A DNA stretch of 10,871 bases from Darwinibacter acetoxidans_A. Lineage in GTDB: Bacteria; Bacillota; Limnochordia; Darwinibacteriales; Darwinibacteriaceae. The notes beneath the pieces are model-generated. The model had not been told where the DNA came from and searched no databases. It was given only the letters and a program-made list of their open reading frames with translations. Location: NCBI GenBank assembly GCA_041936745.1, contig JBHGWS010000126.1, positions 1 through 10,871 of the forward strand, read 5' to 3'. Both the position numbers and the translations under genes were made by a program. Position 1 is the first letter of the stretch; each line of letters opens with the position of its first letter. Shown here one piece after another: positions 1 through 6,744 of the stretch.

Positions 1-354
1 GGAACAATTGAAAACAAAGAACCAGTGATTATTAAGGTGTTTACTAACGCAGATCTTTCAATCGGGTTTAAATCCGATGGTTTTTTTGAAATCGATCTGC
101 ATCCCATTCGTTACGCGTTTGGTTACCCCGTATATTTATTTGGCAAGCCACTTACTATTTGGCACAGATTCAGGGCTGGCTTCTCAAGCATGGGTATTTC
201 CTACGATTGGACAGGTGACGTTATCGAGATACCCTTTAAAGCGGAGATTCAAGATGACCCGATGTATATCGATCACGAGCCCGATGATTTCATCAAAATC
301 AAAGAAGGCCCCTACCGCGATACAGTGTGTATAACGGTTACTGCATATGATTAA
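1..354 (+). CDS. Secreted beta-sandwich (pilin-like) family protein, C-terminal part; 5' end outside window
   Basis: The reading frame is open from base 1 to the TAA at 352-354, so the gene begins upstream of the window and only 117 codons are seen. The GTG at 25 is in frame but lies mid-domain and has no ribosome binding site, so I do not take it as the start. The visible part carries the features shared with other proteins here: an EPVIIKVFTN segment, an IEIPFKAEI segment and a final strand YRDTVCITVTAYD. The closest relative in the window is the minus-strand protein at 7664-8194, which has IEIPFKARF and YHDVITLTVSAN at the same places. The C-terminal pattern resembles secreted subunit families such as DUF4402 and spore-coat-U-like proteins; this is a resemblance by eye. 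The signal peptide is not visible because the N-terminus is missing. The specific role is unknown. Confidence 0.8.
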   Translation, partial: GTIENKEPVIIKVFTNADLSIGFKSDGFFEIDLHPIRYAFGYPVYLFGKPLTIWHRFRAGFSSMGISYDWTGDVIEIPFKAEIQDDPMYIDHEPDDFIKIKEGPYRDTVCITVTAYD

Positions 355-510
355 AACTTTCCTCTAGATTGTACCTCACCAATAATCGCCAAACAAAACA
401 CAACCTTGGCAAAATCTCCGTCAGGATGGCATCAAGTGTTTCCGTAGGTCATCAAGGAAGGCAAAATGTCCGAGACATTTAAAGCTATTCTCATCGAGTG
501 TTGAGTAGAT

Positions 511-539
511 AAACGCTAGGCGATCGGCTTAGCGTTTTT
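511..539 (+). terminator. Rho-independent terminator
   Basis: An 8-bp perfect stem (AAACGCTA at 511-518 with TAGCGTTT at 530-537) closes an 11-base loop and runs into a T-tract ending in TTTTT. The T-run is better on the plus strand than on the minus strand. It lies about 155 bases after the stop of the left-edge gene and probably ends that transcript, leaving a long 3' UTR. Confidence 0.7.
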
Positions 540-636
540 CCTCTTATAAAGCGGAGCTTACAGACTACGTACACCATTACTGAAGAACCCAGTGCGGTTC
601 ATCCCCCCCAGCGCAAAATCGGGGTTACCGGTATTT

Positions 637-1118
637 TTACTGAGAGCCCGCTGACTCTTTCTCAAAACCAAATTCAGAGAAAACCACAGTCAAACATGGC
701 TCACCACGATGCCGCTCAAAGTGCAAATTGATAGGAAAAGAAAGGTTATCACTTAACGCCGAATTGTATAGTTCTCGACCCCGTTGGTGAAAAGCTAAAT
801 TCAGCCTTTGACCGCGTAATCCTAACTTCGCCAAAAAGGTCTCTTTTCCGCCAGCTACTGTCCCCTTCTGCGCTGTTATAAGAATCAAGTTCAACGGAGT
901 AATCTAGGAATTCAATCCCAATAACACTGCTACGGCGGATTCCAGTCTTTGGATCCGCCGGCAACAAGAATTCACTCATCAGCGGAATAAGAATCTAGAT
1001 CCGTTTTGTTATCCATGAAATCAACCGCTAAATCAGTGCCAGTTGCTTCAAAAGGACCCGCAAGGGTATAATCATACTAGTGGCACTGACTGTTACTTCG
1101 CCGGATAGAGCTGAGGGC
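637..1118 (-). pseudogene. Decayed secreted beta-sandwich family gene with frameshifts and an internal repeat
   Basis: No single intact frame spans this stretch, but pieces in three or more minus-strand frames look like the secreted family found elsewhere in the window. From 5' to 3' I see SGEVTVSATS, then YDYTLAGPFEATGTDLAVDF, then IGIEFLDYSVELDSYNSAEG, then GEVRITRSKAEFSFSPTGS, and finally a 3' part ending at the TAA at 637-639. The GEVRITRSKAEFSFSPTGS segment lines up with EPVIIKVFTNADLSIGFKSDG of the left-edge protein. Stops and +1 shifts separate the pieces. There is no ribosome binding site at the ATG at 979 and no signal peptide upstream. It could instead be unrelated noncoding DNA with chance ORFs; the repeated and family-like segments are what tilt me towards a dead paralogue. 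Confidence 0.4.
1034..1088. repeat. Inverted repeat, 8-bp arms around a smaller hairpin
   Basis: CAGTGCCA (1034-1041) and TGGCACTG (1081-1088) are perfect inverted arms 39 bases apart. Inside them ACCC-GCAA-GGGT can form a short GNRA-capped hairpin. It overlaps the decayed minus-strand gene. Function unknown; it may be chance. Confidence 0.35.
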
Positions 1119-1530
1119 GGCCATACCTGCCATTTTTATTGTGATCTAGTCCATTGTAGGCATTTTCCTTTCCTCCTCGTATCAGTGGTCAGATACAAGG
1201 ATATGGGATTTGGTTTATGCCTGCAATGGACTTTTGCAACTTCAGTTCCCGTTGCGAGATCAGGTAATTTTGGTTTGTAACTTTAGGTATTTCATCTTAC
1301 AAATCTTTACACTTCTCTACAAAATTGCCGTTTTCTGCCAATCGGCGAACAATCAGGCGTAAGCGTCCTTGCCGGTTTATAATTTGTGTTTTCCGGCTCC
1401 GGTTTTCCGCTCAAAAGTCGGATTAAACTTACTTCTTACCTAATCCCGCAAAGGCGATAGGGCCCATTGACGGCAGGAATCCTGGTCGGAACGGAGAAGA
1501 GTTATTAACCATGATTTGGGGGGAAATGGT
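1119..1530 (+). other. Intergenic region / leader of the first SARP regulator
   Basis: I see no convincing gene here; the short plus-strand ORF 1080-1280 has no ribosome binding site or recognisable sequence. A TATAAT (1378-1383) could be a -10 box but has no good -35 element 17 bases upstream. Closer to the gene an imperfect dyad, GAC-GG-CAGGA-A-TCCTG-GTC (1469-1487), includes CGGCAGG, which recurs in the leader of the second SARP gene. Confidence 0.4.
1518..1525 (+). promoter_or_regulatory. Ribosome binding site deciding the start of the first SARP gene
   Basis: TTGGGGGGAAA lies 6-8 bases before the ATG at 1531. The second SARP gene has the same TTGGGGGGA before its ATG at 5518. This favours 1531 over the in-frame TTG at 1516, which overlaps the binding site itself. 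Confidence 0.75.
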
Positions 1531-2724
1531 ATGACCCAATCGGCTGCATACGCTTTAAGCTTGAGACTGTTGGGACCCTTCCGTTTGGAGGTTTATGGAA
1601 ATGTTGTGCCTGATAAGAATTGGAAGTCAAAAAAAGCCCTGTTGATTTTAAAGTACCTTGCAGCACGATATCAGGAGAAGATACCGAGCGATGTTCTTAT
1701 AGACATGTTTTGGCAGGATGCGGATTTTGAAACCGCCAGCCGCAACCTGCATGGTACAGTCCATCTATTGCGTAAAACCCTCAGAGAATACACTCCAAAT
1801 GGTTTCATTAAACCTCCCTGGATTCAATTTGGCAACGGTTTGTACTGGTTGGAGGCGCAAGAAAATGTGTTTTTAGACTTGCAGAGATTTGCCACCTCTT
1901 CCAAAAAAAGCGAACTTTTGGAAGAGAAAAAACCGCGCCAGGCATTGGCCGCCTGCTTAGCGGCCCTAGAATTATACCGCGGTAGTTTTTTGGCTGAGGA
2001 CCTTTATTTAGAATGGGCCGGGGAAATTAGAGAATACTACCACAAACAATATTTAGAGATAGTTTTACGAACCAGCAAATTACTACTGGATTATGAATTT
2101 AACCCAAAAAAAGCTGCTTCGATTTGTGAAAGTGCATTAAAACACGAACCATACTTAGAAGAACTTCACCAAATGCTCATCCGCAGTTATATCAGCATGG
2201 AACGTTTCCCGAACGCTATTTTACACTTCAATGCCTACGCTAAAGCCTTATCGGAAGAATTTGGCTTAGAGCCAAGTGCCAAGACGAAAATACTGCTGCA
2301 GGAGATAAAAGATCCCCATTTCCGCGAACGGATAAAACCAACCACTGCAAAAATATGCGAGAGGGAAATATTCGAGGCAACCTTAAGCCGTTTTGCCGCC
2401 ACAAAACAACCCCTCACGTTATTGGCAATTGCCTTTGATGATTCAAAACAGGCGAGAAAATACACCGGGGAGATCCTTTCATTACTCACAAAATCACTTC
2501 GGAAAGATGATTTAGCCACCCAATGGTCGCCGCTTTTGTTCGTAGTTTTCCTCAGCGATTCCGATAAAAAGTGTGCTTTATTGATCCAAGAGCGGATTTA
2601 CACAGCGCTTGGCACCAACTTAAAGAATTGCTGCCGGATCTACAGCCATGTCTTTTCCACAGAGGGGGCGAAGAAAATCAGCGACCTTATTAAAGAAATG
2701 ACTGAAAAGGGGATTGCACGGTAA
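1531..2724 (+). CDS. SARP/BTAD-type transcriptional regulator with degenerate GGDEF-like C-terminal domain
   Basis: A 397-residue cytoplasmic protein. Residues about 9-95 form an OmpR-type winged helix (LRLLGPFRLEVYG, KNWKSKKALLILKYLAARY, SRNLHGTVHLLRKTLRE). Residues about 100-255 form a bacterial transcriptional activator domain (ALELYRGSFLAEDLYLEWA, then TPR-like helices ending in SEEFGLEPS). This is the SARP-type architecture, whose members activate promoters by DNA binding near the -35 region. The remaining ~130 residues look like a GGDEF domain without its signature: a LTLLAIAFDD strand where active cyclases have a metal-binding IDID, then RKDD (324-327), five residues, and SPLLF (333-337) in the GGDEF position. 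RxxD plus five residues is the classic I-site spacing for c-di-GMP binding. Catalysis is therefore unlikely, and ligand sensing is an inference. A paralogue lies at 5518-6726. The likely target is the downstream secretin operon. Confidence 0.92.
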   Translation: MTQSAAYALSLRLLGPFRLEVYGNVVPDKNWKSKKALLILKYLAARYQEKIPSDVLIDMFWQDADFETASRNLHGTVHLLRKTLREYTPNGFIKPPWIQFGNGLYWLEAQENVFLDLQRFATSSKKSELLEEKKPRQALAACLAALELYRGSFLAEDLYLEWAGEIREYYHKQYLEIVLRTSKLLLDYEFNPKKAASICESALKHEPYLEELHQMLIRSYISMERFPNAILHFNAYAKALSEEFGLEPSAKTKILLQEIKDPHFRERIKPTTAKICEREIFEATLSRFAATKQPLTLLAIAFDDSKQARKYTGEILSLLTKSLRKDDLATQWSPLLFVVFLSDSDKKCALLIQERIYTALGTNLKNCCRIYSHVFSTEGAKKISDLIKEMTEKGIAR

Positions 2725-2741
2725 TAAAAGTCAACTATATT

Positions 2742-2762
2742 GGGCCCGTAAGGGCCTTTTTT
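2742..2762 (+). terminator. Rho-independent terminator after the first SARP gene
   Basis: GGCCC-GTAA-GGGCC (2743-2756) is followed directly by TTTTTT. It begins 18 bases after the stop of the regulator, so this gene is probably transcribed apart from the secretin operon, with some read-through possible. Confidence 0.8.
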
Positions 2763-2969
2763 GCTTCCCCCTCGGCCCTCAAATCCGAACCAAGCCGCCT
2801 TCTTCTTGTGCTCCCTCTAAGTATAATCCAGCTAGTTATTGGAAAAACTGGAAGGGCCGGAAAGCCCGGAGTTTTCGCACAGTTTTATTAGTTTTTGAGA
2901 ATCTTATGCTAATGTAAGGCTGGCTGCTAAGAATTCGGGCAGGACTAAAACGCAGGCGGAGGGGTATCA
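2763..2969 (+). promoter_or_regulatory. Intergenic leader of the secretin operon with possible promoter and stem-loop
   Basis: A TATAAT at 2822-2827 could serve as a -10 box; the -35 region is poor (TTCTTC-like at 16 bases), as expected for a promoter needing an activator. Downstream, AAAACTG (2844-2850) and CAGTTTT (2880-2886) are perfect inverted arms enclosing a GGGC/GCCC hairpin (2854-2867). The leader structure ends well before the GGCGGAGGGG ribosome binding site at about 2955-2964. The small plus-strand ORF across this region runs through the terminator and is not credible. Confidence 0.4.
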
Positions 2970-4145
2970 ATGAAGTCAAAACTAAAGTTTTCCGTTCTTT
3001 TGTTTTTGAGTTTGGTGCTTTTTTTAGCGCCGGTTTACGCCGAGGAAGAACCGTTAGTCAATCTTTTTTTATTCGATACCAACATTAGGGACGCTTTAAG
3101 TGAAATCTCGCTGCAGACGGGAATCAACATCATCCCCGACCAAACGGTCAGCGGAATGGTAACCGCTGATTTGGAAGATGTGCCCTTGGAAAAAGCCTTA
3201 CGGTTGCTTTTAATAGGCGGTGGCTACACCTACCGTAAAATTGACGACTTTTATTTCGTCGGCTTACCTGATCCGCGCAGCCAAACCTTTCAAGAGCTAG
3301 TTGATACGGAAGTGTTAGTTTTGCAAAACGTCACGGTGAAGCAAATAACCGGTGCCATGCCCGATTTTTTAATCCCCTATGTTAAGGGTGACCCGGACAG
3401 CAGCATCTTGACGATTACCGCATCGCCGCGGGAATTGGAAAGGATTAAGGCTTTTGTTGCACAACTAGATCAACCGCAGCAGCAGGTTGAAATTCAAGTT
3501 CTCATAACGGAAGTGTCAAACCAGGCGGCAAGGGAAATCGGGATTGATTTGTGGGAGTATACTGCAGCCGCCGATCAAAGATTCAACGAAACCTGGGAAG
3601 GTACCTTTGAATTCATTGGCAATCTGCTCACTTTAAAAACAGATGTTTACGGCAAGCTTTTAGCCAAACTCAGATTACTTGAGGAACAGAGAGAGGCAAC
3701 AATCCACGCCGATCCTAAGATAATCGTGGCCAATAAAAAAGAGGCAAAACTCTTCATCGGCGATAAACAAATCCTGCTTGTGCAGACCGAAGAAACAACC
3801 TCAACCAGGATAGAACGCTTGGAAGTGGGAGTTAACCTTAAGGTCGTTCCCGTCATCACCGGTGCCAACGACATCGTTTTAGAGATCACCCCGGAAATCA
3901 GCCATTTTGTTAATGAAACAAAATCAAACCTGATAGTTAAAGAATCGGCCCTAACAACCACTGTCCGCCTAAGAAGCGGTCAAACGGCTCTCCTTGCAGG
4001 CATGACCGTGAGTGAAATGGCCGACTATAACAAAAAGGTCCCCGTCTTAGGTAATATCCCGATTTTACGCTGGCTTTTTAAAACGGAAGTTAAAAAAGAA
4101 AGCGATCGGGAACTGTTGATTTTTGTCACTCCCGTGATCAAATAG
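2970..4145 (+). CDS. Short secretin (GspD/PilQ superfamily outer-membrane channel)
   Basis: A 391-residue exported protein with a signal peptide (residues 1-24, cleavage near VYA-EE). Residues about 29-98 form an STN/N0 domain (FDTNIRDALSEISLQTGINI, DLEDVPLEKALRLLL). Residues 112-168 form an N1 (NolW-type) domain with the SSILTITASPRELERIKAFV pattern. Residues 170-391 are the secretin core: VEIQVLITEVSNQAAREIGI, then TTTVRLRSGQTALLAGM, then the diagnostic VPVLGNIPILRWLF (357-370) and ELLIFVTPVI at the end. Secretins form large gated rings in the outer membrane for type II/III secretion or type IV pili. This one is short, has a single N1 repeat and no AMIN domain, and no pilus or secretion ATPase, platform or pseudopilin gene is nearby. 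ATG start with GGAGGGG ahead of it. The barrel gene follows after 27 bases. Confidence 0.95.
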   Translation: MKSKLKFSVLLFLSLVLFLAPVYAEEEPLVNLFLFDTNIRDALSEISLQTGINIIPDQTVSGMVTADLEDVPLEKALRLLLIGGGYTYRKIDDFYFVGLPDPRSQTFQELVDTEVLVLQNVTVKQITGAMPDFLIPYVKGDPDSSILTITASPRELERIKAFVAQLDQPQQQVEIQVLITEVSNQAAREIGIDLWEYTAAADQRFNETWEGTFEFIGNLLTLKTDVYGKLLAKLRLLEEQREATIHADPKIIVANKKEAKLFIGDKQILLVQTEETTSTRIERLEVGVNLKVVPVITGANDIVLEITPEISHFVNETKSNLIVKESALTTTVRLRSGQTALLAGMTVSEMADYNKKVPVLGNIPILRWLFKTEVKKESDRELLIFVTPVIK

Positions 4146-4157
4146 ATCTGCAGCGGA

Positions 4158-4165
4158 AAGGAGGC
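4158..4165 (+). promoter_or_regulatory. Ribosome binding site for the GTG start of the barrel protein
   Basis: AAAGGAGG lies 7-8 bases ahead of the GTG at 4173. It supports a GTG start and translation as the second gene of the secretin operon. Confidence 0.75.
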
Positions 4166-4172
4166 CAATTCC

Positions 4173-5378
4173 GTGAACTCAAAAGTTAAAACAGCCCTAG
4201 TCATTGGGCTGTCTACTTTTCTCATTTTCCTGCAGCAAATTGCTTACGGCGGGGAAGATTATAATTGGCACCAAGACATCGCCCGTAAACTGGTGGCAGA
4301 GGGTTGGGAAATACCCCTGGCCGACTCCCCCTTAGTGCTATACGGCGTAAATATCATAGAGCTGGAAGAGCAGGCTTTTACAACCCGGAGTTTAATCAGC
4401 CTGCTGCTTGCAAATATGGCGGATGAAGCAGACTTACAGATCAGCACCGATTCACATCTGCTGCGGATAATAGCCGATGAGTATCCTGCCCTGCGGGCTG
4501 ATGCAGACTTCGCCGAAGAATATAGTGGATTCAGGCAGCAAACAACCGCCTGGCTCAGTACAAGTAAAGATAAACCAGCGGCCCTTGCCTTTAAGCAGAA
4601 AGGCATAGGTGAAGATGCTGCCAATGCAATTTTCGACTTAAGGCTTTTACCGGCCCAAATCAGTGCCAAAGGCGAAATTAAAACAGAGGTTAACTTAGAA
4701 ACTTTATCTGTCGGCGGCCATTTTGCCGAAGCGGCTTTAACGGTGTGGCTAAAACCGGCAGAGATCGTGCCGGTTGGTGTCATCACCATACGGGAGGAAA
4801 GCAGACGGAAAGTAAGACAAAGGTATTTCGCCCTTTTCCTGCAGGGGGAATATTTCCCTCAAGGTAGCCAACCTTCCCCTGCCTTAACCAACGTTAGTAA
4901 CCTTAACCGCCTTTTTGAAAACCTAACCAGACCTAAGGAACGGTTAACCGTAAACCACGAGTTCAAAGCCCTTTTCCTGAATCACAAGGGAGGGATCGGT
5001 TACGAAGCCCAGTACCTCGGGATTTTACCGGAAGGTTTAGGCCTTCTTTGCAGAATCCACGCTTTACAGGAAAATGAAGCCACTGCCTTAATCGGCCTTT
5101 ATGATGAGATTGTTTTAGATGACAGGCTTACTTTCTATGCCGCACTGCTGCCTTTAGTTTGGCATGAGGAATTTAAATCAGGCTGGAATTTTGAAGCGGG
5201 GTTAAGCCTTAAACAACAAAAGTGGAGCCTGGATTTAGCTTTAGGCCAGGCAGAAAGAGAATTGTATTACCGCGCCGCCGTTCAAACCGCGCCCTGTAAA
5301 AAAATAGGGCTGGAAGCCAGTGTTCAGTATAAGAATAAGGACTTGCGCGCCGGTTTAGGCGTTGTTTTACGATTTTAA
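4173..5378 (+). CDS. Putative outer-membrane protein: SLH-like N-terminus, secretin-like middle, C-terminal beta-barrel segment
   Basis: A 401-residue protein with a GTG start and a signal peptide (about 1-26). Residues 31-115 resemble a divergent SLH domain of OmpM-type proteins: WHQDIARKLVAEGW, then TTRSLISLLLANM, then HLLRIIADEYPALRAD. Residues 152-226 (FDLRLLPAQISAKGEI through ALTVWLKPAEIVPVGVI) echo the strand pattern of the secretin core in the neighbouring gene. Residues about 258-401 are rich in alternating amphipathic strands and end in LRAGLGVVLRF; a terminal Phe after such a strand is the usual signal for BAM-dependent insertion. It starts 27 bases after the secretin, so the two are almost certainly co-transcribed and may act as partners, with this protein tethering or capping the channel. 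The exact family is not recognised; the SLH and secretin-like assignments are by eye. Confidence 0.8.
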   Translation: MNSKVKTALVIGLSTFLIFLQQIAYGGEDYNWHQDIARKLVAEGWEIPLADSPLVLYGVNIIELEEQAFTTRSLISLLLANMADEADLQISTDSHLLRIIADEYPALRADADFAEEYSGFRQQTTAWLSTSKDKPAALAFKQKGIGEDAANAIFDLRLLPAQISAKGEIKTEVNLETLSVGGHFAEAALTVWLKPAEIVPVGVITIREESRRKVRQRYFALFLQGEYFPQGSQPSPALTNVSNLNRLFENLTRPKERLTVNHEFKALFLNHKGGIGYEAQYLGILPEGLGLLCRIHALQENEATALIGLYDEIVLDDRLTFYAALLPLVWHEEFKSGWNFEAGLSLKQQKWSLDLALGQAERELYYRAAVQTAPCKKIGLEASVQYKNKDLRAGLGVVLRF

Positions 5379-5505
5379 CCCAAATTCTAAGCGCTTGAAA
5401 TATCCCCCAACTTATGAATTGTAAGAATCTGTACCTTTTATGCGAAACGTTGTTATCTTGTCGGCAGGGCACCCAGCGAAGAGCGCAGAAGGTGTAACTA
5501 CGGTT

Positions 5506-5513
5506 GGGGGGAT
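5506..5513 (+). promoter_or_regulatory. Ribosome binding site deciding the start of the second SARP gene
   Basis: TTGGGGGGATAACA precedes the ATG at 5518. The frame is open back to an ATG at 5440, but that has no binding site and its 26 extra residues match nothing in the first SARP protein. The conserved TTGGGGGG ahead of both SARP genes supports 5518. Confidence 0.75.
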
Positions 5514-5517
5514 AACA

Positions 5518-6726
5518 ATGGATGATAGGAAGAAGGTTCTTTGGTTACAACTGCTAGGTCCTTTTCGCCTGCAGATCTGCGGTCAAAAAATTCCCATTGA
5601 AAAATGGAAATCCAAAAAGGCGCTGCTTCTTCTCAAATATTTAGCTGCTAGATACAGCGAAAAAGTCCCCAGCGATAAAATAATTGATCTTTTTTGGCCT
5701 GATAGTGATTTTGAGGCCGCCACTCACAGCCTTCACACAACAATCTATTTCCTCAGAAAAACACTTAGAGAACACACTCCGCTTAATTCAATACAAACCG
5801 AATGGATTCAATCCGCCAACGGCCTTTATTGGTTCAATGCCGCAACAGATGTTTACCTCGATATCCGAAATTTTACTGTACTTACCCGAAAAAGCGAAAA
5901 GCTGGCTAAAGGGGAACCGGCGGCCTTGGCAGCGGGCGTAAAAGCACTGGAGTTATATCGAGGGGACTTTTTACCTGAGGATCTTTATGTAGAATGGACC
6001 GAAGAATTCCGTCTCCTCTACCGCTCCCGTTACGTAGAGTTAGCCCTGCATATTAGTACTCTTTTAATTGAGCAAAACCAAAATTACGAGAAGGCCAATC
6101 GGATTTGTAAGGCCGCCCTCAGACACGACCCTTACAGAGAAGAACTGCATCGGATCTCAATTCTTTGCCTAATGGCAATGAAGCGCTATCCCGAAGCGGT
6201 CCTGCAGTATAACAGCTGTGCGAGGATTTTGTGGGAAGAATTTGAGCTGGAGCCAAATGAAGAAACCAAAGCATTGATTGAAAACATGAATTCAACGAAC
6301 AGAGGTATTGTCGCTGGGCCGACCTTAGATAAGAAGGGTGTTTTTATCTGCGATAAATCCCAGTTTACCTCTATTTTAAATTTAGAAGAGCGGAGGCTGG
6401 AAAGAGACGGTAAGCCCGCTGTGGTAATGACAGTCACCCTTGCAGAAGACTGCACAAACGATGATACGCGCGCAGTATTTTCCTTATTAGCCAAATCCCT
6501 GCGCAAAAGCGATGTGGCAACTCACTGGTCAAAGAGGGTTATAGCTGTTTTGCTTGCGGGCACTCATGTGTGCGATGCTTTTGAGGTTCAACAGCGGATC
6601 AAGAATCAGTTAGGTCAAAGCCTTTGCTCCAAGTGCAGTTTCAAGATCCAAGACCTCTCAGAAATCAGGCACTTTGCCCCTTTCCCTAATAACCCGTCGG
6701 CTCGAGAAATAAAAATGGCCCCATAG
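5518..6726 (+). CDS. SARP/BTAD-type transcriptional regulator, paralogue of the first, with degenerate GGDEF-like domain
   Basis: A 402-residue cytoplasmic protein clearly paralogous to the product of 1531-2724, sharing LLGPFRL, KWKSKKALLLLKYLAARY, LHTTIYFLRKTLREHTP, ANGLYWF and ALELYRGDFLPEDLYVEW. Residues about 10-96 are the winged helix and 100-260 the BTAD/TPR-like region. The C-terminal domain keeps LLAKSLRKSDVATHW in the same place: RKSD (329-332), five residues, then SKRVI (338-342) where GGDEF would be. The metal-binding strand is also lost (VVMTVTLAED), so it cannot be a normal cyclase, but the RxxD I-site spacing survives. The last ~35 residues, Cys-containing and unlike the first paralogue, are of unknown role. 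It lies 139 bases after the barrel gene with no terminator between, so it may be read from the secretin operon. The stop codon sits inside the following terminator hairpin. Confidence 0.92.
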   Translation: MDDRKKVLWLQLLGPFRLQICGQKIPIEKWKSKKALLLLKYLAARYSEKVPSDKIIDLFWPDSDFEAATHSLHTTIYFLRKTLREHTPLNSIQTEWIQSANGLYWFNAATDVYLDIRNFTVLTRKSEKLAKGEPAALAAGVKALELYRGDFLPEDLYVEWTEEFRLLYRSRYVELALHISTLLIEQNQNYEKANRICKAALRHDPYREELHRISILCLMAMKRYPEAVLQYNSCARILWEEFELEPNEETKALIENMNSTNRGIVAGPTLDKKGVFICDKSQFTSILNLEERRLERDGKPAVVMTVTLAEDCTNDDTRAVFSLLAKSLRKSDVATHWSKRVIAVLLAGTHVCDAFEVQQRIKNQLGQSLCSKCSFKIQDLSEIRHFAPFPNNPSAREIKMAP

Positions 6727-6740
6727 GGCCTTTTTTATTT
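6711..6740. terminator. Bidirectional rho-independent terminator between convergent genes
   Basis: GGCCC (6717-6721) and GGGCC (6726-6730) form the core stem with a CATA loop, flanked by AAAAAT on the left and TTTTTTATTT on the right. This gives a U-tract in both directions. It serves the second SARP gene on plus and the secreted protein at 6745-7224 on minus. The TAG stop of the SARP gene (6724-6726) lies within the hairpin. Confidence 0.85.
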
Positions 6741-6744
6741 AAAT

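Noticed and set aside
1080..1280. Plus-strand 66-codon ORF upstream of the first SARP gene
   Set aside because: No ribosome binding site, no recognisable sequence, and it overlaps the decayed minus-strand gene and leader.
1378..1530. Possible riboswitch in the first SARP leader
   Set aside because: A CGCAAAGG stretch recalls GEMM-I, but the other conserved elements and a terminator are absent; only the dyad at 1469-1487 is noted.
2714..2917. Plus-strand 67-codon ORF after the first SARP gene
   Set aside because: It overlaps the SARP stop, runs through the terminator and leader stem-loop, and has unlikely composition.
4259..4789. 176-codon minus-strand ORF inside the barrel gene
   Set aside because: Antisense shadow of a gene with signal peptide, binding site and operon context; Ser/Ala-rich translation typical of reverse frames.
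5440..5517. Upstream ATG extension of the second SARP protein
   Set aside because: No binding site at 5440, extra residues absent from the paralogue, and a strong conserved TTGGGGGG before 5518.
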